Positions 17,732-26,685 of a stretch of DNA of 64,000 nt are shown piece by piece; position 1 is the first letter of the stretch, and the number at the start of each line of letters is the position of its first letter. Source of the DNA: Azospirillum oryzae (GTDB lineage: Bacteria > Pseudomonadota > Alphaproteobacteria > Azospirillales > Azospirillaceae); contig NZ_VTTM01000012.1 in assembly GCF_008364795.1 (NCBI RefSeq), forward strand, positions 1-64,000. The letters run 5' to 3'. The translations under genes and the position numbers were made by a program. Under the pieces are notes generated by a model, which worked only from the letters and a program-made list of their open reading frames with translations, was not told where the DNA came from and did no database searches.

Positions 17732-17905
17732 GAATCCCCCTTCTTATGCCGTCTTCATGTGCCGCCTTCTTGTGGCGATGCGCGACGCGGCCCGAACAAT
17801 GCTTCAGGCTCAAACTATCACGAATCCGGGCGGCCCGATGCGGGATTCGACCGGACGGCCCCTCGGGGTTTGTCCTGATGGCCCGCCGCTTTTCGGAAGG
17901 ATCGG

Positions 17906-18157
17906 TCAGGCTTCCTGGACGGTTTCGATCTCCGACAGGTCGGACAGGCGGCGGGCCAGACGTTCGGTGCAGCGGATTTCGAGGATGCCGAAGCCGGCGT
18001 TGGGGGCGATGGTGTGCAGGTCGCCGGCCATGCCGTTCTCGCTGGCCAGCCGCCGCACCCGCTCCACCATCGCGTCGCGTTCCGGCCGCCCCGGGCGCAA
18101 ACCCGGCAGCGGGCGGGTGAAGTGGAGCTTGTAGCGCTTGAAGATCGAAGGGGCCAT
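17906..18157 (-). CDS. Small protein of unknown function (83 aa)
   Basis: Begins MAPSIFKRYKLHFTRPLPGL at the reverse-strand ATG at 18157. A soluble ferredoxin-like alpha/beta pattern is plausible (RDAMVERVRRLASENGMAGDLHTIAPNAGFGILEIRCTERLARRLSDLSEIETVQEA), where hydrophobic strands alternate with a helix. I recognise no named family. Codon use matches the neighbours. It lies between a sensor kinase and the 55-aa gene, all on the same strand. Confidence 0.65.
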   Translation of the reverse strand: MAPSIFKRYKLHFTRPLPGLRPGRPERDAMVERVRRLASENGMAGDLHTIAPNAGFGILEIRCTERLARRLSDLSEIETVQEA

Positions 18158-18290
18158 CAGGTCACGGGTGCGAAGTGGGGGCGGTCACGAGGGGAGTCGG
18201 GTCCCTGGATGCCGTCCCCCGGATCTCGCACAGGCCGGCGGTGCGACGCCAGCCTGAAAAGGCCCCATGCCGGACACTTGTTTCGGTCGC

Positions 18291-18458
18291 TTACTTCTTG
18301 GGTTCGACGTTTTCGGCGCCGGCGCGGGTGCCGCCGAAGCGGTCGGCGCCCTTGGCGTCGGGGGCGTCCGGCTTCTTGTGGTTGCCGGTGTTCTGCTCGC
18401 CGTCGGTGTGGCGGACGGTCTGTTCGGTGTGGGGCTGCTTGTTCTGCTGGCCGGTCAT
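18291..18458 (-). CDS. Very small hydrophilic protein (55 aa)
   Basis: A short gene with ATG at 18458, preceded by GGGAGA and the AT-rich TTATATAAGG, which looks like a -10 region placed unusually near the start. The protein begins MTGQQNKQPHTEQTVRHTDG and ends AGAENVEPKK. It has no hydrophobic segment and is rich in Gln, Asn, Asp, Lys and Gly, so it is probably disordered. The clean frame, ribosome site and normal codon use support a real gene. Function unknown; stress-type disordered proteins have similar composition. Confidence 0.6.
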   Translation of the reverse strand: MTGQQNKQPHTEQTVRHTDGEQNTGNHKKPDAPDAKGADRFGGTRAGAENVEPKK

Positions 18459-18538
18459 CGGTTGGGTCTCCCTTATATAAGGTGTCCCCCCTTAACCGGA
18501 TCGGCCCGCTTTGGTTTCGGTCGTGGTTGCGGTTGACC

Positions 18539-18886
18539 TCAGCTTTGCCGGGCGATGGCCTGCGCCAGCGCCATCCACCGCTCCTCCTCCTCCGCCCCCT
18601 CATCGGCGTCTCGCAGCGCGCGCAAGGGGGGCCAGACGCCGAGCCGGCTGGAGCGGCGCAGCGCGATGAAGCGGTCGAGTTCCTCCGCGGTCGGCAGCCG
18701 GTCGTCCTTGCGCTGGTTGCAGCGGCGGTGCGCCAGCACGACGTTGGCCGGATCGTCGATCCCGCCATAGGCCTGGGGGATCAGGTGGTCGAAGGTGGCC
18801 TTCGCCCCCACCGGCCCGTCGCAGAAGAAGCAGCGCCCGCCCTGCTGGACGTCCATCAGCCTGGCATCGTCCGGCGTCACGGGCAT
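18539..18886 (-). CDS. HNH endonuclease-family protein
   Basis: 115 aa from the ATG at 18886 (GGAG upstream); a longer frame to 18958 would run into rimO. The HNH/McrA-type fold is visible: zinc-binding CFFCDG, then ATFDHLIPQAYGGIDDPANVVLAHRRCNQRKDDR, which carries the D-H, N and H residues of the beta-beta-alpha metal site. The C-terminal helices contain many acidic residues. Such single-domain proteins may be nucleases of DNA repair, restriction or mobile origin, but no restriction or phage gene is near. It lies 25 bases downstream of rimO on the same strand. Confidence 0.85.
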   Translation of the reverse strand: MPVTPDDARLMDVQQGGRCFFCDGPVGAKATFDHLIPQAYGGIDDPANVVLAHRRCNQRKDDRLPTAEELDRFIALRRSSRLGVWPPLRALRDADEGAEEEERWMALAQAIARQS

Positions 18887-18911
18887 GGCGCTCTCCAGTC
18901 TGTCGGCAGGG

Positions 18912-20282
18912 TTAGAGGTCGCGTTCGACGCTGCCCCACAGGTCGTATTCGTCGGCATGCTCGATGGTGACGTCGACCATGTCGCCCGGCTTCAGGCCGG
19001 TCTCGCCGTTCAGGAAGACGTTGCCGTCGATCTCCGGCGCGTCGGCGTAGGAGCGGCCGATGGCGCCGTCCTCGTCGACCTCGTCGATCAGCACGCCCAG
19101 CGTATAGCCGACCTTCTGCTGGAGCCGCTCGGCGCTGATCGCCTTCTGCGTCTCCATGAAGCGCTCCCAACGCTCCTGCTTGACCTCTTCCGGGACGGCG
19201 CCGGGCAGGTCGTTGGCGGCGGCGCCCTCCACCGGCTCGTACTTGAAGCAGCCGACGCGGTCGAGCTGGGCCTCCTTCAGCCAGTCCAGCATGAACTGGA
19301 AGTCCTCCTCCGTCTCGCCGGGGAAGCCGGTGATGAAGGTGGAGCGCAGGACCAGATGCGGGCACTCGTCACGCCACTTGCGGATGCGGTCCAGCTGCTT
19401 TTCCTGGGCGGCCGGGCGGCGCATCGCCTTCAAGACGGTGGGCGAGGCATGCTGGAACGGGATGTCGAGATAGGGGAGGATCCTGCCCTCCGCCATCAGC
19501 GGAATGACCTCGTCAACATGCGGGTAGGGATAGACGTAGTGCAGGCGGACCCACAGGTCGAAATTCGCCAGCTCGTTGCACAGGTCGAAGAAGCGGGTGC
19601 GGACCTCGCGGTCGTACCATTTCTCCGTCTTGTACTTCACGTCGACGCCGTAGGCGCTGGTGTCCTGCGAGATGACCAGCAGTTCCTTGACGCCGGCGAC
19701 CGCCAGCTTCTCCGCCTCGCGCAGGACCGAATGAATCGGCCGGCTGACCAGATCGCCGCGCAGGGACGGGATGATGCAGAAGCTGCAGCGGTTGTTGCAG
19801 CCTTCGGATATCTTCAGATAGGCGTAGTGGCGCGGGGTCAGCCGCAGCCCTTCCGGCGGCACCAGATCGGTGAAGGGGTTGTGCGTCGGCGGCACCGCGT
19901 CATGCACCGCGCTGACCACCTGTTCATACTGGTGGGGACCGGTGACGGCCAGCACGTCGGGGTGGATTTGCCGGATCATGTCCGATTCCACGCCCATGCA
20001 GCCGGTGACGATGACCCGCCCGTTCTCCTTGATCGCCTCGCCGATGGCGTCCAGCGACTCCTTCTTGGCGCTGTCGAGGAAGCCGCAGGTGTTGACCAGA
20101 ACGACGTCAGCGCCGTCGTAGCTGGGAGAGATCTCGTACCCCTCCGCGCGCAGGCGCGTGAGGATGCGCTCTGAGTCGACGAGCGCCTTGGGGCAGCCGA
20201 GGCTGACGATGCCGACCTTCGGGGCGCCCATGGTCTGGGCGGCGGCCGGCGATGCGGACTTCGGAACGGGGGATGTGGTCAT
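18912..20282 (-). CDS. rimO: Ribosomal protein S12 methylthiotransferase RimO
   Basis: 456 aa radical-SAM enzyme that adds a methylthio group to the conserved aspartate of ribosomal protein S12. The N-terminal UPF0004 domain starts [20 protein letters not shown] with cluster cysteines in [14 protein letters not shown] and VTGCMG. The radical-SAM motif is CNNRCSFC (C-x3-C-x2-C), preceded by [14 protein letters not shown] domain closes the protein ([29 protein letters not shown]). Length is as usual for the family. The start at 20282 gives a 17-residue Ser/Ala leader; a second ATG at 20231 (MGAPKVGI) is equally close to the conserved part. Confidence 0.96.
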   Translation of the reverse strand: MTTSPVPKSASPAAAQTMGAPKVGIVSLGCPKALVDSERILTRLRAEGYEISPSYDGADVVLVNTCGFLDSAKKESLDAIGEAIKENGRVIVTGCMGVESDMIRQIHPDVLAVTGPHQYEQVVSAVHDAVPPTHNPFTDLVPPEGLRLTPRHYAYLKISEGCNNRCSFCIIPSLRGDLVSRPIHSVLREAEKLAVAGVKELLVISQDTSAYGVDVKYKTEKWYDREVRTRFFDLCNELANFDLWVRLHYVYPYPHVDEVIPLMAEGRILPYLDIPFQHASPTVLKAMRRPAAQEKQLDRIRKWRDECPHLVLRSTFITGFPGETEEDFQFMLDWLKEAQLDRVGCFKYEPVEGAAANDLPGAVPEEVKQERWERFMETQKAISAERLQQKVGYTLGVLIDEVDEDGAIGRSYADAPEIDGNVFLNGETGLKPGDMVDVTIEHADEYDLWGSVERDL

Positions 20283-20590
20283 CGCGCGCGTATACCGCCG
20301 AATCGAAGATTACGCCAGTGAAACATGGCAGCAGAGCGCGTGGGCATGGCCGATATGCTGATTTCGCCTGAGTTTGCCTGGAGTTTTCCGGCCTCCGGCC
20401 CTTTTGCCGGGCGCAAAGCAATGCGACAATTTGCAACAAAAAGATGAAGTGTTCGATGTTTCGTTTTTTGTTCTACCACGCTAATATACGTGGTGGTGTC
20501 ATGATCGATGTGGCTGCCGCCTTACCGCGATAGCCGCCTGCCTTTTGGTACAGCCATCGTATAGCCACTAAACTTTGTAGAGTGGAACAA
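20283..20590. other. Divergent intergenic region rimO / MarR-type gene
   Basis: About 308 bases. The right half is notably AT-rich (20420-20590) and holds the inverted repeat ACCACG-N8-CGTGGT at 20475-20494 and a looser CCACT...AGTGG pair around 20564-20585 just before the MarR-type start. Promoters for both genes should lie here. No gene is visible. Confidence 0.5.
20475..20494. promoter_or_regulatory. Inverted repeat, candidate MarR-type operator
   Basis: ACCACG (20475-20480) and CGTGGT (20489-20494) flank the AT-only-like core CTAATATA. It lies about 100 bases upstream of the regulator at 20591. MarR proteins commonly bind such 16-20 bp palindromes in their own promoters; that this one does is inference. 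Confidence 0.4.
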
Positions 20591-21151
20591 ATGGACTTTG
20601 CAAAAGTGCGCGGCGTTTCTGCGGGCCGGATGGCGATGCGGAACAACGGGGCACCCATCGGTGCCGGCGCCACGGGAGCCGGATCCATCGGAGTGGCCAT
20701 GGACTTCACCGAACCGGATCATGCCGGCGGCGCGTCGCCGCAGGCAATCGCCGATGTCATGCTTCAGATCGCCCACATCGCCGACAGCCTTGGTTATACC
20801 CACGGATTGAAGCCGTCGCAGTGGACGGCGCTGCGCTATTTCGCCGGTGCCAACAACAGCCAGCGCACGGTGTCGGCCTTCGCCGACTTCCACGCCACCA
20901 CCCGCGGGGCCGCCTCGCAGATGGTGGAGGTGCTGGTGGGCAAGGAGCTGCTGGTCCGCGTGCCGGTTCCGGAGGACCGCCGCGTCACCCAGCTGCACCC
21001 GACGCCGAAGGCGCTGGAACTGCTGCGCCACGACCCGCTGAACGACTTCGCCGACGTCATCGCCGGGTTGCCGGGCGACGACCAGTACAAGCTGGCCGAG
21101 ACGCTGACCAGCCTGCTGCGCGGCCTGCTGGAGAAGCGGCAGTCCGTCTGA
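20591..21151 (+). CDS. MarR-family transcriptional regulator
   Basis: 186 aa from the ATG at 20591. The core starts near ASPQAIADVMLQIAHIADSLGYTHGLKPSQWTALRYF and contains a winged helix with SAFADFHATTRGAASQMVEVLVGKELLVRVPVPEDRRVTQLHPTPKALELL, where the DRR wing motif is typical of MarR. The first ~36 residues are Gly/Ala-rich and may not be translated: a second ATG at 20699 is preceded by GGAG with good spacing and gives 150 aa, nearer the family norm. The ligand is unknown. The upstream inverted repeats suggest autoregulation. Confidence 0.85.
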   Translation: MDFAKVRGVSAGRMAMRNNGAPIGAGATGAGSIGVAMDFTEPDHAGGASPQAIADVMLQIAHIADSLGYTHGLKPSQWTALRYFAGANNSQRTVSAFADFHATTRGAASQMVEVLVGKELLVRVPVPEDRRVTQLHPTPKALELLRHDPLNDFADVIAGLPGDDQYKLAETLTSLLRGLLEKRQSV

Positions 21152-21206
21152 CTCGGGGCCGTCTGATCCAGGGCCGTCGGAACCGGGGCCGATCCGACCG
21201 CTGCCG

Positions 21207-22163
21207 TCAGGGCTTGCGACAGGCGGCGACCGCAGCCTCAAGGCCACGCTGATCGCGCTCGCTGAGGCGGTTGGCGACGAATCCCTCCCACACTCCGTTC
21301 CGCACCAGTTCCGACTGCACGCAGCGGCAATTGGCGGTGCAGGTCGCCGACGACACCCCGGCGCGCTCGCAACTCGACACGCAGGCCGCCTGGAAATCGC
21401 GTGCGGCAGGCGTCTCCACCGGCGACAGCTGCGCCGCGGCCCAGGCGATGCCGAACAGCAGCGGCTGGTGCAGCAGATAGACCGCAAGGCTGTGCCGCCC
21501 AGCCCATGCCAGAAGCCGTCCGCCGCCGCCGGTCACCTCCACGCCCTCGCCCATCGCCGGCCACAGGCGCGCCAGCCCGATTCCGGCCAGAACGCCGCCG
21601 ATCCAGGGCAGCAGCGGGACGAAGTCGTTGGAGTCCGGCGCCACCGTGGTCAGCCCGATCCAGCGCAGCCACGGGCTGTCGAACAGCGGGAGGCTTTGCG
21701 TCGTCCCGATCAGCACAGCAACCGCCGCCGTCGCCAGGGTCACGGCGGCCGGCAGGCGGACGAAGGCAAGGCCGATGACGCTCGCCACCGCGATGTGGTG
21801 CAGCACGCCGAAGAAGATCGGGCTGTCGGGGAACAGGGCGTAGGACGCCGCCGAAACCGCCGCGGCCCCGGCCGCCACCCGTCCCAGCCGGCGCAGGAAG
21901 CGCCCCGGATCGAGCCCGTCGCGGGTCGCCAGCACCAGCCCGATGCCGGCCAGCAGCAGGAAGCTGGACAGGATCACGGCGCGCGCCGCCAGCCACAGCG
22001 GATCGCCCAGCAAATCGAAGCGGGCGAGCCCGAAATAGGTGGCGTCCCAGCTGCCGTGATAGGCCGCCATCGCGACCAGCGCCAGCCCGCGCGCCACGTC
22101 GATGGCCGGACGGCGGGAGCCCCGCGCAAGGTCCTGTGCCGGCGCGATGCCGATTGCCGTCAT
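21207..22163 (-). CDS. DUF1624 / heparan-alpha-glucosaminide N-acetyltransferase-like membrane protein
   Basis: 318 aa multi-pass membrane protein. It begins MTAIGIAPAQDLARGSRRPA and carries the acyltransferase-type AIDVARGLALVAMAAYHGSWD motif, FFGVLHHIAVASVIG and GRHSLAVYLLHQPLLFGIAWA, all typical of the DUF1624/HGSNAT group thought to move acyl groups across the membrane. After the last helix comes a ~60-residue Cys-rich tail (CVSSCERAGVSSATCTANCRC) with five or six cysteines. The ATG overlaps the upstream stop as ATGA, so translation is coupled to the DUF429-like gene and probably to dnaE. Substrate unknown. Confidence 0.85.
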   Translation of the reverse strand: MTAIGIAPAQDLARGSRRPAIDVARGLALVAMAAYHGSWDATYFGLARFDLLGDPLWLAARAVILSSFLLLAGIGLVLATRDGLDPGRFLRRLGRVAAGAAAVSAASYALFPDSPIFFGVLHHIAVASVIGLAFVRLPAAVTLATAAVAVLIGTTQSLPLFDSPWLRWIGLTTVAPDSNDFVPLLPWIGGVLAGIGLARLWPAMGEGVEVTGGGGRLLAWAGRHSLAVYLLHQPLLFGIAWAAAQLSPVETPAARDFQAACVSSCERAGVSSATCTANCRCVQSELVRNGVWEGFVANRLSERDQRGLEAAVAACRKP

Positions 22164-23062
22164 GATCCGGTCATCCCCACCCCGAAAATCCAACCCTCTC
22201 GCCGCCGCGCGGTGTCGTCCAGTCCCGGCGGCGTCCAGGCTGCCGCCTTTGCCGCGAGCCGGCGAAGGCCGGCGGCCGACACCAGCGCGTCGCTGTCATG
22301 GTCGCTGACCATACCGGACCGCCGCAAAGGGTGCGAGCCCAGCCGGCGCAGCGCCTCGTCCATTTCTGCGCCGTCGCGGATCTTGCGCTGGCCGAAGCCG
22401 GTGTGTTTCAGGAACAGGCGCGGGTAGATCTCCACCATCACGCTTGTCCCCGGCGCCGGATCCTCGAAGGGCCAGACCGCCAGCCGGCCGGGCAGGGCGG
22501 TGCGCAGCGCGCGCAGCACCCGCATGCCGGCCAGCGCGCCCTTGCCGACCTGCTTTGACCCGATCAGCTTGTAGGGGCTCTGCGGGTGACCCAGCCCGTC
22601 GGCGCGGCAGGCCCATTCGGTGGCGCGGTGCGGGTCCTCGTACCAGTCCGGCTGCGGCCCGCCATGCCAGAAGCCCAGCCCGTGCAGCGGATGGCTGGCG
22701 AAGGGGCCGCCGCTGAAGTCCGGCTCTCCGGCGCAGACCTCCTCCACCGCGTCCCACAGGTCGAAGACCGTCGCCTGCCGGCCGGGAAAGCCGCGCGCCG
22801 CCACCGCGAAGGGCAGGGAGAAGGCGCAGTCGATGCCGACCAATGTTGGTCCGACCGGGGCCGGTTCGCGCGCCAGTTCCGCGCGCAGCCAGTCGAACAC
22901 CGCCGTCCGCGACCACCAGCCGCCGGGACCCTCGACCAGCCTGGGGGCGGCGTCGCCCGTCCCGCACTCCGCCACCGCGATGCCGGCATAGCGTTTGCCG
23001 CGGGCGCCGGACCAGTCGATGGCGATAAAGCGGCCGAAGGCGGGTGCCGCCGCTTTGCTCAC
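22160..23062 (-). CDS. DUF429-like protein (predicted RNase H-fold)
   Basis: 300 aa, GTG start at 23062 overlapping the dnaE stop (GTGA). The N-terminus FIAIDWSGARGKRYAGIAVA is the DUF429-type start, in which an Asp on the first strand resembles the RNase H-like fold. VGIDCAFSLPFAVAARGFPG and the conserved KLIGSKQVGKGALAGMRVLR and VMVEIYPRLFLKHTG segments follow. The C-terminal SDHDSDALVSAAGLRRLA contains another acidic cluster. No enzymatic function is established for these proteins to my knowledge. Coupling to dnaE suggests coexpression but not necessarily a replication role. Confidence 0.7.
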   Translation of the reverse strand: MSKAAAPAFGRFIAIDWSGARGKRYAGIAVAECGTGDAAPRLVEGPGGWWSRTAVFDWLRAELAREPAPVGPTLVGIDCAFSLPFAVAARGFPGRQATVFDLWDAVEEVCAGEPDFSGGPFASHPLHGLGFWHGGPQPDWYEDPHRATEWACRADGLGHPQSPYKLIGSKQVGKGALAGMRVLRALRTALPGRLAVWPFEDPAPGTSVMVEIYPRLFLKHTGFGQRKIRDGAEMDEALRRLGSHPLRRSGMVSDHDSDALVSAAGLRRLAAKAAAWTPPGLDDTARRREGWIFGVGMTGS

Positions 23063-26000
23063 AGTTCCGCCACCTCCACCACGCCCGGCACCGCCTTCAG
23101 GGCCGAACGGCTCTGCGCGGTGATGGTGTAGCTGCCGGGAAGTTCGATCTCGATTTCCTTCAGCGGGTCGACCTCCACCAGCACGTTGATGCGGCTCTTG
23201 CCGCGCGACAGCCGGTCGAGCGTGGCGCGCAGATGCTCGATCGGGCCGGGGTCGCGCAGCACGACGCGCAGGCCGGCGCTGACCGAGGCGACGGCCTCCT
23301 CCAGCGGCTTGATCTCCTGGCAGGTCAGGCGGACCTCCTCGCCGTTCAATTGGGCGTCCACCGTCATCAGCACCGGGCTATTAGGCTCAAGCATGGCGCG
23401 GTTAGCCGCCAGCACCTCCGAGAACAGCATCACCTCATAGCTGCCAGTGGTGTCCGACAGCTCGACGAAGGCGAAGCGGTTGCCAGACTTGGCGGTCTTC
23501 TCCTTCTTCGAGACGATGATGCCGGCCATCTTGTAGCGGGTGGAGCCGCCCTTCGCGATGGCGGTCTGGAGTTCGGCCGAACGCACCACCTTCATGCGGC
23601 CCAGCGGGCCGGAATAGGCATCTAGAGGGTGAGCCGACAGATGGAAGCCGATGGCGCCGAACTCGTGGTTCAGCTTTTCTAGCTGTTCCCATTCCTTAAC
23701 TTTGGGCAGTCTTGGTTCCGGAAGGCCGCCCTCCCCGCGGCCGAAGAGGTTATCAGTGCCACCCGCGCGCTCAGCGGCCTCGGTTTGAGCATAGCTAATG
23801 ATGCTTTCGAGTGCGGCATGGACTTGGGCGCGGTTGGGGTTCAGCCCATCGAAGGCACCGGCGCAAGTGAGATTCTCAAGCTGGCGCTTGTTGATGGTTT
23901 TCAGATCGAGCCGGCGGGCGAAGTCGAACAGGCTCCTGAACGGACCGTTCTTCCGTCGCTCCTCCACCACCGCCTTCATTGCGGGCAGGCCGACGCCCTT
24001 GACGGCGGCGAGCGCGTAACGCACCGCCTTGGTGCCGTCGGGCAGCTGTTCCACCCCGAAGATGGAGTCGGATCTGTTGATGTCCGGACTCAGCAGCTTA
24101 ATTCGAAGCCGCAACAGCTCCTGGCGGAAGATGTTCAGTTTGTCGGTGTTGCCGAGGTCGAGCGTCATCGACGCCGCCATGAACTCCACCGGATGGTTCG
24201 CCTTCAGATAGGCGGTGTGATAGGCGACCAGGGCGTAGGCGGCGGCGTGGGACTTGTTGAAGCCGTAGCCGGCGAACTTCATGACCTGATCGAAGATCAT
24301 GCTGGCCAGATCGGCCTTGACGCCGCGCGCCTCCGCGCCGTCGCAGAAGATCTTGCGCTGGTTGTCCATCTCCTCCTTGATCTTCTTGCCCATGGCGCGG
24401 CGCAGAAGATCGGCGCCGCCCAGCGAATAGCCGGACAGCACCTGGGCGATCTGCATGACCTGTTCCTGGTAGATCATGATCCCGAAGGTCTCCTTCAGGA
24501 TGCCTTCCAGGCTGTCATGCATGTAGTCGGCTTTTTCCTCGCCGTTCTTCACCCGGATGTATTTCGGGATGTTGTCCATCGGGCCGGGACGGTAGAGCGA
24601 CACCAGCGCGATGATGTCCTCCAGCCGGTTCGGCTTCAGCCGGCGCAGAACGTCGCGCATGCCCGAGCTTTCCAGCTGGAACACGCCGGTCGCCTCGGCC
24701 CGGCTGAGCAGCTGGTAGCTCTTCTCGTCGTCCAGCGGAACGGTGGTCAGGTCCGGCTTCTCGGGGATCAGATCCACCGCCGTCTTCAGCACGGTCAGCG
24801 TCTTCAATCCCAGGAAGTCGAACTTCACCAGACCGGCCTGTTCGACATACTTCATGTTGAACTGGGTGACCGGCATGTCGGAGCGCGGGTCTCGGTACAG
24901 CGGCACCAGCTCCTGCAGCGGCCGGTCGGCGATCACCACGCCGGCGGCGTGGGTCGAGGCGTGGCGGTAGAGCCCTTCCAGCTTCAGCGCGATGTCGATC
25001 AGATGGCGCACGGTGTCGTCGCTGTCGCGTGCCTGCCGCAGCATCTCCTCGCTGTCCAGCGCCTGCTGCAAGGTCACCGGGTTGGCCGGGTTGTTCGGCA
25101 CCATCTTGCAGATCTTGTCGACCTGCCCGTAGGGCATCTGCAGCACGCGGCCTACGTCGCGCAGCACGGCTCTCGCCTGCAGCTTACCGAAGGTGATGAT
25201 CTGGGCGACGCGGTCGTAGCCGTACTTGTTCTGGACGTAGCGGATGACCTCTTCGCGGCGGTCCTGGCAGAAGTCGATGTCGAAGTCGGGCATCGACACG
25301 CGTTCGGGGTTCAGGAAACGCTCGAACAGCAGGCCGAAGCGCAGCGGGTCGAGGTCGGTGATGGTCAGGGCCCAGGCGACGACGGAGCCGGCACCCGAAC
25401 CGCGGCCGGGGCCGACGGGGATGTCGTGGTTCTTCGCCCATTTGATGAAGTCCGACACGATCAGGAAGTAGCCGGGGAACTTCATCTTGACGATGACGTC
25501 CAGCTCGAACTCAAGCCGCTCGAAATAGGTCTTGCGGGTTTCCTCGCGCTGTTCCGGCGTCATGTCGGGGGTGAAGACGACCTTCTCCAGCCGCATCTCC
25601 AGGCCGGCGCGCGACTGGGCGCGCAACTCGTCATCCTCGGTGCGGCCGCCTTCGCAGGCGAACGGCGGCAGGATCGGCTTGATCGGCTTCAGCAGGAAGG
25701 AGCAGCGCCGGGCGATGGCCACCGTGTTGTCCACCGCCTCCGGCAGGTCGGCGAACAGCAGCCGCATCTCCTCCGCCGACTTGAAGCGGTGGTCGGGGGT
25801 CAGGCGGCGGCGGTCCTCCTGGCTGAGATAGGCGCCCTCGGCGATGCAGAGCAGCGCGTCGTGCGCCTCGTACATGTCCGCGGTGGCGAAATAGCAGTCG
25901 TTGGTGGCGACCAGCGGCAGGCCGTGGGCATAGGCGAGGTCGATCAGCGCCGGCTCGACGGCGTTCTCCACCGTGGCGAAATGGCCGCGCCCGCCCTCGT

Positions 26001-26550
26001 GCCGCTGCAGCTCGACATAGAGGCGGCCGGGGAAGAGGCGTTTCAGCTTTTGCAGCACCTCCAGCGCCAGATCCTTCTGCCCCTCGTGCAGCAGCCGTCC
26101 GATGGAGCCGCCGGGGCCGCCGGTCAGCGCGATCAGCCCGGCGGACCGCCCCTCCAGCGCGTCCAGCGTCACCTGCGGGCCGGCCAGCGGGTCCGACTCC
26201 AGGAAGGCCTTGGACACCAGCGCCGTCAGGTTGCGGTAACCCTCCTCGTTCTGGCAGAGCAGGACGAGCTGGTCGGGGGTGGCCGCCGCCTTGCCGGGCA
26301 AGCCGGGCTTCGTCTGGGCGGGACCGACGCGGGTGATGCCCAGCACGGTGCCGATGATCGGCTGCACGCCGGCATCGGATGCCGCCAGCGCGAATTCCAG
26401 CGCGCCGAACAGGTTGCCGGTGTCGGTGACCGCGACGGCCGGCATCTGCTGTTTCAGGCAGAGCTTGACCAGCTCCTTCACCTTGATGGCGCCTTCCGAC
26501 AGCGAATAGGCGGAATGCACGCGCAGGTGGATGAAGTCGGCGTGGGGCAT
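23059..26550 (-). CDS. dnaE: DNA polymerase III subunit alpha
   Basis: 1163 aa, the replicative polymerase catalytic subunit. It opens with the PHP domain (FIHLRVHSAYSLSEGAIKVKELVKLC), then the palm with PVGPGRGSGAGSVVAWALTITDLDP and the catalytic aspartates in PDFDIDFCQDRREEVI. The fingers (RHASTHAAGVVIADRPLQELVPL, FDFLGLKTLTVL) follow, then a helix-hairpin-helix (GVGLPAMKAVVEERR) and an OB domain (YKMAGIIVSKKEKTAKSGNRFAFVELSDTTGSYEVMLFSEVL). Length is normal. Between about 23376 and 24115 the codons differ from the rest: CTA, CTT, AGA, CGA, ATT, AAT and GAA become frequent while the protein stays conserved. The next two genes are translationally coupled to it. Confidence 0.97.
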   Translation of the reverse strand: MPHADFIHLRVHSAYSLSEGAIKVKELVKLCLKQQMPAVAVTDTGNLFGALEFALAASDAGVQPIIGTVLGITRVGPAQTKPGLPGKAAATPDQLVLLCQNEEGYRNLTALVSKAFLESDPLAGPQVTLDALEGRSAGLIALTGGPGGSIGRLLHEGQKDLALEVLQKLKRLFPGRLYVELQRHEGGRGHFATVENAVEPALIDLAYAHGLPLVATNDCYFATADMYEAHDALLCIAEGAYLSQEDRRRLTPDHRFKSAEEMRLLFADLPEAVDNTVAIARRCSFLLKPIKPILPPFACEGGRTEDDELRAQSRAGLEMRLEKVVFTPDMTPEQREETRKTYFERLEFELDVIVKMKFPGYFLIVSDFIKWAKNHDIPVGPGRGSGAGSVVAWALTITDLDPLRFGLLFERFLNPERVSMPDFDIDFCQDRREEVIRYVQNKYGYDRVAQIITFGKLQARAVLRDVGRVLQMPYGQVDKICKMVPNNPANPVTLQQALDSEEMLRQARDSDDTVRHLIDIALKLEGLYRHASTHAAGVVIADRPLQELVPLYRDPRSDMPVTQFNMKYVEQAGLVKFDFLGLKTLTVLKTAVDLIPEKPDLTTVPLDDEKSYQLLSRAEATGVFQLESSGMRDVLRRLKPNRLEDIIALVSLYRPGPMDNIPKYIRVKNGEEKADYMHDSLEGILKETFGIMIYQEQVMQIAQVLSGYSLGGADLLRRAMGKKIKEEMDNQRKIFCDGAEARGVKADLASMIFDQVMKFAGYGFNKSHAAAYALVAYHTAYLKANHPVEFMAASMTLDLGNTDKLNIFRQELLRLRIKLLSPDINRSDSIFGVEQLPDGTKAVRYALAAVKGVGLPAMKAVVEERRKNGPFRSLFDFARRLDLKTINKRQLENLTCAGAFDGLNPNRAQVHAALESIISYAQTEAAERAGGTDNLFGRGEGGLPEPRLPKVKEWEQLEKLNHEFGAIGFHLSAHPLDAYSGPLGRMKVVRSAELQTAIAKGGSTRYKMAGIIVSKKEKTAKSGNRFAFVELSDTTGSYEVMLFSEVLAANRAMLEPNSPVLMTVDAQLNGEEVRLTCQEIKPLEEAVASVSAGLRVVLRDPGPIEHLRATLDRLSRGKSRINVLVEVDPLKEIEIELPGSYTITAQSRSALKAVPGVVEVAEL

Positions 26551-26685
26551 GGCAACCGGGGGCTTGCTGCGACAGGGCCCCTGGTTCTAGCACAGCCGAA
26601 ACCATTCCCGCGACCGTCGCGCGGGGGCATGCGAACGTGGTATGGAAGTCGCCGCATCATGATCAGGGATGGGGAGGACGCCGCG

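Noticed and set aside
23785-26685. Plus-strand open frame of nearly 1000 residues leading into the lipoprotein gene
   Set aside because: It is antisense to dnaE. Only the part from the ATG at 26686, which has its own ribosome site and signal peptide, is accepted.
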